Shown here one piece after another: positions 60,467 to 64,000 of a stretch of DNA of 64,000 bases. Origin of the DNA: Pseudoalteromonas sp. T1lg23B. Lineage in GTDB: Bacteria > Pseudomonadota > Gammaproteobacteria > Enterobacterales > Alteromonadaceae. The stretch's first letter is position 1, and each line of letters starts with the position of its first letter. The DNA lies in contig NZ_PQBZ01000042.1 of NCBI RefSeq assembly GCF_002964665.1, positions 617,097 to 681,096 of the forward strand, in the 5' to 3' direction. Made by a program: the position numbers and the translations under genes. The notes below the pieces were generated by a model. It ran no database searches, was not told the origin of the DNA, and saw nothing but the letters and a program-made list of their open reading frames with translations.

Positions 60467-62473
60467 TTATAAGTCCACGTAGGACACACTGTTTGCGCCA
60501 AACTCAAATACATTGATTTTGCCACATTGAGCGAAATGATTGTTGCTAGGATATGGTGCATCAGCTTGGGCAATGTCGCTTTCCCAGCCTTGACCATTTT
60601 TAACGTAAGCCTTTAGTTCAAACCAGCCATTGACGGTGTTAGTACAATCCATCTGTACATCCAACATCCAATAATGTGCGCCGTATTGGTTAAGAGGTGT
60701 TTCACCATAGCCATCTTGCTCAACTGTGCGTTTTACTCCCCAATCACTGGGCCACAAATTAGTCGTCCAATCCAGTGGGCTACCTTGCGCAGAAGTATCT
60801 TGACCGGCCTCATTCGCGCCCCAATCTAGATAGTTATCACCCGCTTTCCAAACGTTGGTGGTGGTATTTTTCAGGTTATTATGAACGATTGGTAATGCGC
60901 AATCATTGGCGTTGAGTGCGCAGTTTCGACCTAGGCTTTGTGCGTATCCGTGGTCGATGCCACCACGAATAAACATATCCTGACCCGTTTGAGTTAGTGC
61001 TTTGATGAACACGATTGTGCGTTGCATATCAGGAGATGACATCCCTCCCTGTGTTTTAGCGTTATGATGTATTGCTATCGCATCCATTGCAGTCAATGAA
61101 ACCGTTGCCAATCCTTGCCCGTTCACCACGATTTGTCGTCCTGTACAGCTCTTTTTATCTGCACTAAGCTGGCCACTGAGTACATCACAATAAACCCCTT
61201 GTGTCAGCCCTGTTTGCAGGGATTGCTGCATTGCTCCAGACTCTCGGTTAATGGCGACAAAGCCTTCATCACCACGTGAAAAGGCAATTTGGTTATTACC
61301 GTTATCCCACCAATTGCTTATTTGCCAATGCCCTGTCGTATTATTACGAAAATCCACTGCACCTGAGATCAAGCTATGGCGATGCTCACACTGCCATTGG
61401 TCTGCAAAGCAATTAAGCTGTCCATTGTCATGCACGCTCACAGCGGGTGCGCCCGCATCACTATCATGATTAAAGTCATAGCTTGACATCACTTTTGGGT
61501 AACCATACGGATAAGCCAACATAAAGACATTTGCCAAGTCATACAATTTGCCATCTTCGAAGGTGACAACATTACCCGCTCCACCGTGGCCTCGCTGGTT
61601 GTCATGATTATCGACGAAGACAACCGCTTTGTAACTGGGCATCATACCCCAAGCCTCGCCAAAGTTGCTCAACCAAGCCAATTTACCACTTTTAAAGGTT
61701 TCACCCAGTTTGGTGGTGTATTTAAACTCAGTGACCAATCCATTACCAAAGTACTCGCTGGCACTAACAGCTTCACTGCCTTGGTCTATGACTTCTTGAA
61801 ACACCAACGGAGTACCATTGACTTGAGAAAGGATACTCGCGATGTCACCTGCGGGCATATGCTTTGATGCATCTAGTCTAAAACCAGCAACACCTGCTGC
61901 CACTAGAGAGTTCAAATAGCCTGACAATTGCGACTGCACATAGGGAGCATCGGTATCTAAATCGGCTAAACCTACTAATTCACAGTTTTGTACTCGCCAT
62001 GGGTTATTGCCATAATCCTCGCCGTTGATAGCACAAGACTCATGAAAATCTTGTGGGCTATACATGGGAAAATATTTATCGCCATACACACTGCCAGCAA
62101 CACCTTCGCCACTGCCTGCCGCCATATGATTGATCACCGCATCAACATAAATATCAACGCCTGCCGCCTTACAACGACTGACCATATCTTTAAACTGTGC
62201 CTCACTGCCTCCGCGACTTTGTAGTTGATAGCTCACGGGTTGATAGCGCGTCCACCAAGGGTCGCCAGCAATATGCTCATTGGGAGGAGAAACTTGCACG
62301 GCAGCGTAGCCTTTGGGTCCCAGAAAAGTTTCGCACTCCTGTGCCACATCAGGCCAAGACCATTCAAATAAATGCACGAACGTAGTGGGTTGAGCTTGCA
62401 CGGATTGCGCTAAACTTAGCAGTACAGCACCACTAATTAGCGATGCTTTAGATATTCTATTTAATGTTGTCAT
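60467..62473 (-). CDS. Secreted chloride-dependent alpha-amylase
   Basis: This exported enzyme of 668 residues hydrolyses starch and glycogen. A signal peptide ends after VQA (residue 27). The catalytic residues are Asp201 (GFRLDASKH), Glu227 (VFQEVIDQG) and Asp291 (FVDNHDNQRG), at the same spacing as Asp174, Glu200 and Asp264 of the mature cold-active P. haloplanktis enzyme. Chloride-ligand positions Arg199 and Asn289 are kept; the third, residue 364, is Arg as in animal amylases. From about residue 480 there is an extra domain (MQRTIVFIKALTQTGQDMFIRGG) equal to the C-terminal propeptide of the P. haloplanktis precursor, which is removed after secretion. Confidence 0.97.
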   Translation of the reverse strand: MTTLNRISKASLISGAVLLSLAQSVQAQPTTFVHLFEWSWPDVAQECETFLGPKGYAAVQVSPPNEHIAGDPWWTRYQPVSYQLQSRGGSEAQFKDMVSRCKAAGVDIYVDAVINHMAAGSGEGVAGSVYGDKYFPMYSPQDFHESCAINGEDYGNNPWRVQNCELVGLADLDTDAPYVQSQLSGYLNSLVAAGVAGFRLDASKHMPAGDIASILSQVNGTPLVFQEVIDQGSEAVSASEYFGNGLVTEFKYTTKLGETFKSGKLAWLSNFGEAWGMMPSYKAVVFVDNHDNQRGHGGAGNVVTFEDGKLYDLANVFMLAYPYGYPKVMSSYDFNHDSDAGAPAVSVHDNGQLNCFADQWQCEHRHSLISGAVDFRNNTTGHWQISNWWDNGNNQIAFSRGDEGFVAINRESGAMQQSLQTGLTQGVYCDVLSGQLSADKKSCTGRQIVVNGQGLATVSLTAMDAIAIHHNAKTQGGMSSPDMQRTIVFIKALTQTGQDMFIRGGIDHGYAQSLGRNCALNANDCALPIVHNNLKNTTTNVWKAGDNYLDWGANEAGQDTSAQGSPLDWTTNLWPSDWGVKRTVEQDGYGETPLNQYGAHYWMLDVQMDCTNTVNGWFELKAYVKNGQGWESDIAQADAPYPSNNHFAQCGKINVFEFGANSVSYVDL

Positions 62474-62664
62474 AATGTGCTCTTTATTATCTTTTATTTA
62501 TTTACAAACCGATAACAATGTAGAGCACCACTTCACATTTATCCCGTTGAATACGTATGCAATAAAAAATCTAACCGCCCTTAAGCCATTGTTGAATGAC
62601 TTAAACCGTAGCCAAAGCATCGTTCAAAACAACCGAAATTATAAAATAAAAATTATTAAAACAA

Positions 62665-63657
62665 CTACTTAGCAGATGAGCGACTTAATCTGTCATGCAC
62701 ATCGAGCCAAGGTTCATCGGTTGGAGGCAACTCCACCCAAATTTGGCTAACATCCGCTTGGTCCAATTGATGCAGCGCATAATACAAATTTTGTCCATAA
62801 AGCTGTTTATCCGATGACAGCTTCATCTTTACTGCTTGATTACCTACAATCGCATCTTGTAACTGCTCAGAGTAATAGAGCACCGCGATATCATTTTGCG
62901 CGGAACGCGGCAGCTCTGTTAAGGTCGTCGCTAATAGCTCACCACTTAGTAATTGTACTGGTTTGCTAGGCTGGTAGTGTGCTTTTACGTTTCCTGGCAC
63001 TGCCACATTATGGCTTTGCGGGATATGAACTTCACAGCCTAAAACCGCTTCAATTTGTGATTTAGTAATGGGTCCTGTGCGTAAAATTCTGGGCACCTCA
63101 GTGCTAACGTCCAAAATTGTGGACTCTAAACCCACTTCGCATGGACCACCGTCTAAAACCGCTGCGATTTTACCATCCATACCATACATGACTTGCTCAG
63201 CATTGGTGGGGCTAATACGTTTGTAAGGATTTGCAGAGGGCGCAGCCAACCCAGAATCAAGCATACTCAACAACTTTAATACACCAGCTTGATTCGGTAC
63301 ACGTATTCCCACTGTGCTATGACCACCAGTGACCACAGAAGAAACATGCTCAGCTTTTGGTAATATGAGCGTAAGAGGGCCGGGCCAAAAAGCATCCGCC
63401 AGTTTTGCCACACACTCGGGTACCTGCGCCGCCCAGCGGTCAACTTTATCAACACTATCAACATGGACTATCAATGGATGGTCCGCAGGACGACCTTTTG
63501 CTGCAAAAATTTTGCGTACCGCATCAGGTTGATTTGCATCAGCAGCTAAGCCATAAACCGTTTCAGTTGGAATAGCCACCAAGTCGCCTAAACGCAAAGC
63601 AGCCAATGCTTTGTCCAAGCTATGTTCATCATCTATCGCTAAAACTTCTGTTATCAT
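62665..63657 (-). CDS. Threonylcarbamoyl-AMP synthase, Sua5 type
   Basis: This enzyme of 330 residues makes threonylcarbamoyl-AMP from threonine, bicarbonate and ATP, the first step of t6A tRNA modification. The catalytic domain shows IPTETVYGLAADA, KGRPADHPLIVHV, WPGPLTLIL and APSANPYKRISPT. A linker (VKAHYQPSKPVQLL) leads to the C-terminal Sua5 domain, so it is the long Sua5/YwlC form and not the short TsaC form. It is an essential-type housekeeping gene. Confidence 0.93.
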   Translation of the reverse strand: MITEVLAIDDEHSLDKALAALRLGDLVAIPTETVYGLAADANQPDAVRKIFAAKGRPADHPLIVHVDSVDKVDRWAAQVPECVAKLADAFWPGPLTLILPKAEHVSSVVTGGHSTVGIRVPNQAGVLKLLSMLDSGLAAPSANPYKRISPTNAEQVMYGMDGKIAAVLDGGPCEVGLESTILDVSTEVPRILRTGPITKSQIEAVLGCEVHIPQSHNVAVPGNVKAHYQPSKPVQLLSGELLATTLTELPRSAQNDIAVLYYSEQLQDAIVGNQAVKMKLSSDKQLYGQNLYYALHQLDQADVSQIWVELPPTDEPWLDVHDRLSRSSAK

Positions 63658-63795
63658 GTATGTTGCTACTCACTGCCTGTATAAATGGAGCCAAATGTCT
63701 GCAATACGCTCGTAGTTGCGCCCAAAGCGCGATATTATACCTAATCTGCAAGACACCTCCATCGTTAATTTCTGCCATTACAACAGGTGAGTGAA

Positions 63796-64000
63796 TGACA
63801 TTTAACCCCAAGCTTCCGCTGGTCTACCACGAAAACTATTCGTTTAGCTTTGACCCGCAACATCGCTTTGTAATGAGCAAGTTTGCCCGTCTATACAGTC
63901 AATGCCTAAAAAAAGGATTGATACAAGACAACCTCTACACACCAGAGTTAGGAACGCCCGAAGATTTAGAGCTTATCCATTGCGATAACTATATATGGGA
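63796..64000 (+). CDS. Histone deacetylase family protein, 5-prime part
   Basis: The first 68 codons are present and the gene runs off the window. The sequence MTFNPKLPLVYHENYSFSFD, followed by PQHRFVMSKFARLYSQCL, matches the N-terminus of bacterial histone-deacetylase-like proteins of the acetoin-utilisation (AcuC) type, which use a zinc ion to remove acyl groups. The metal site lies beyond the window, so activity cannot be judged. Confidence 0.85.

Overview
The window looks like chromosome of a marine gammaproteobacterium of the Pseudoalteromonas type. The main evidence is the secreted alpha-amylase at 60467-62473. It has the domain plan of the cold-active P. haloplanktis enzyme, including the long C-terminal propeptide, and its catalytic residues fall at the same spacing. 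A lipoprotein-type S9 peptidase, a TonB-dependent receptor next to a TPR-sulfotransferase, and DUF2999 fit the same group. No rRNA, tRNA, CRISPR array or prophage was seen.

Layout. 0-11.4 kb: a NarL-type two-component pair, a membrane acyltransferase, a frameshifted GAF-PAS-GGDEF-EAL gene, small secreted proteins, an oligopeptidase B-like lipoprotein, and a divergent MarR/AhpD-like pair around a perfect palindrome. 11.4-16.3 kb: a nested inverted repeat, a TonB-dependent receptor, a TPR-sulfotransferase and a 7-copy 19-bp tandem repeat. 16.7-22.6 kb: choline-to-glycine-betaine genes betI-betB-betA, followed by a short BCCT-type transporter and a TorF-like porin, with a BetI-type operator in front and a structured leader carrying a 16-codon ORF inside. 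23.1-30.4 kb: an AT-rich accessory stretch with unknown small genes, a secreted CHAT-like protein, a lipoprotein, a membrane-anchored amidohydrolase and a large secreted helical protein. Two copies of a 115-bp element with terminal inverted repeats bracket 4.3 kb of it.

30.5-41.5 kb: small membrane proteins, a cysteine-rich MarR regulator with its own operators divergent from a thioredoxin-like/secreted-protein pair, the histidine-degradation genes hutH-hutU beside a frameshifted LysR gene, and an orphan TPR histidine kinase. 41.7-49.4 kb: threonine aldolase and amidohydrolase, then a flavin reductase-questin oxidase operon and, 3 kb on, a 27-codon ORF-VOC gene pair. Both units start from promoters with a 19-bp spacer filled by a SoxR-type palindrome, suggesting a small redox-drug response regulon whose regulator lies outside the window. 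49.4-53.5 kb: citrulline/ornithine catabolism (ocd-ctlX-AGCS symporter) with a divergent Lrp gene. 53.5-64 kb: DUF417, feoAB iron uptake, DUF2999, DUF418, GNAT, TPR protein, alpha-amylase, threonylcarbamoyl-AMP synthase, and the start of a histone-deacetylase-family gene cut by the window edge.

Gene starts were chosen from visible ribosome binding sites and signal peptides. No database search was possible, so family names rest on motif recognition.
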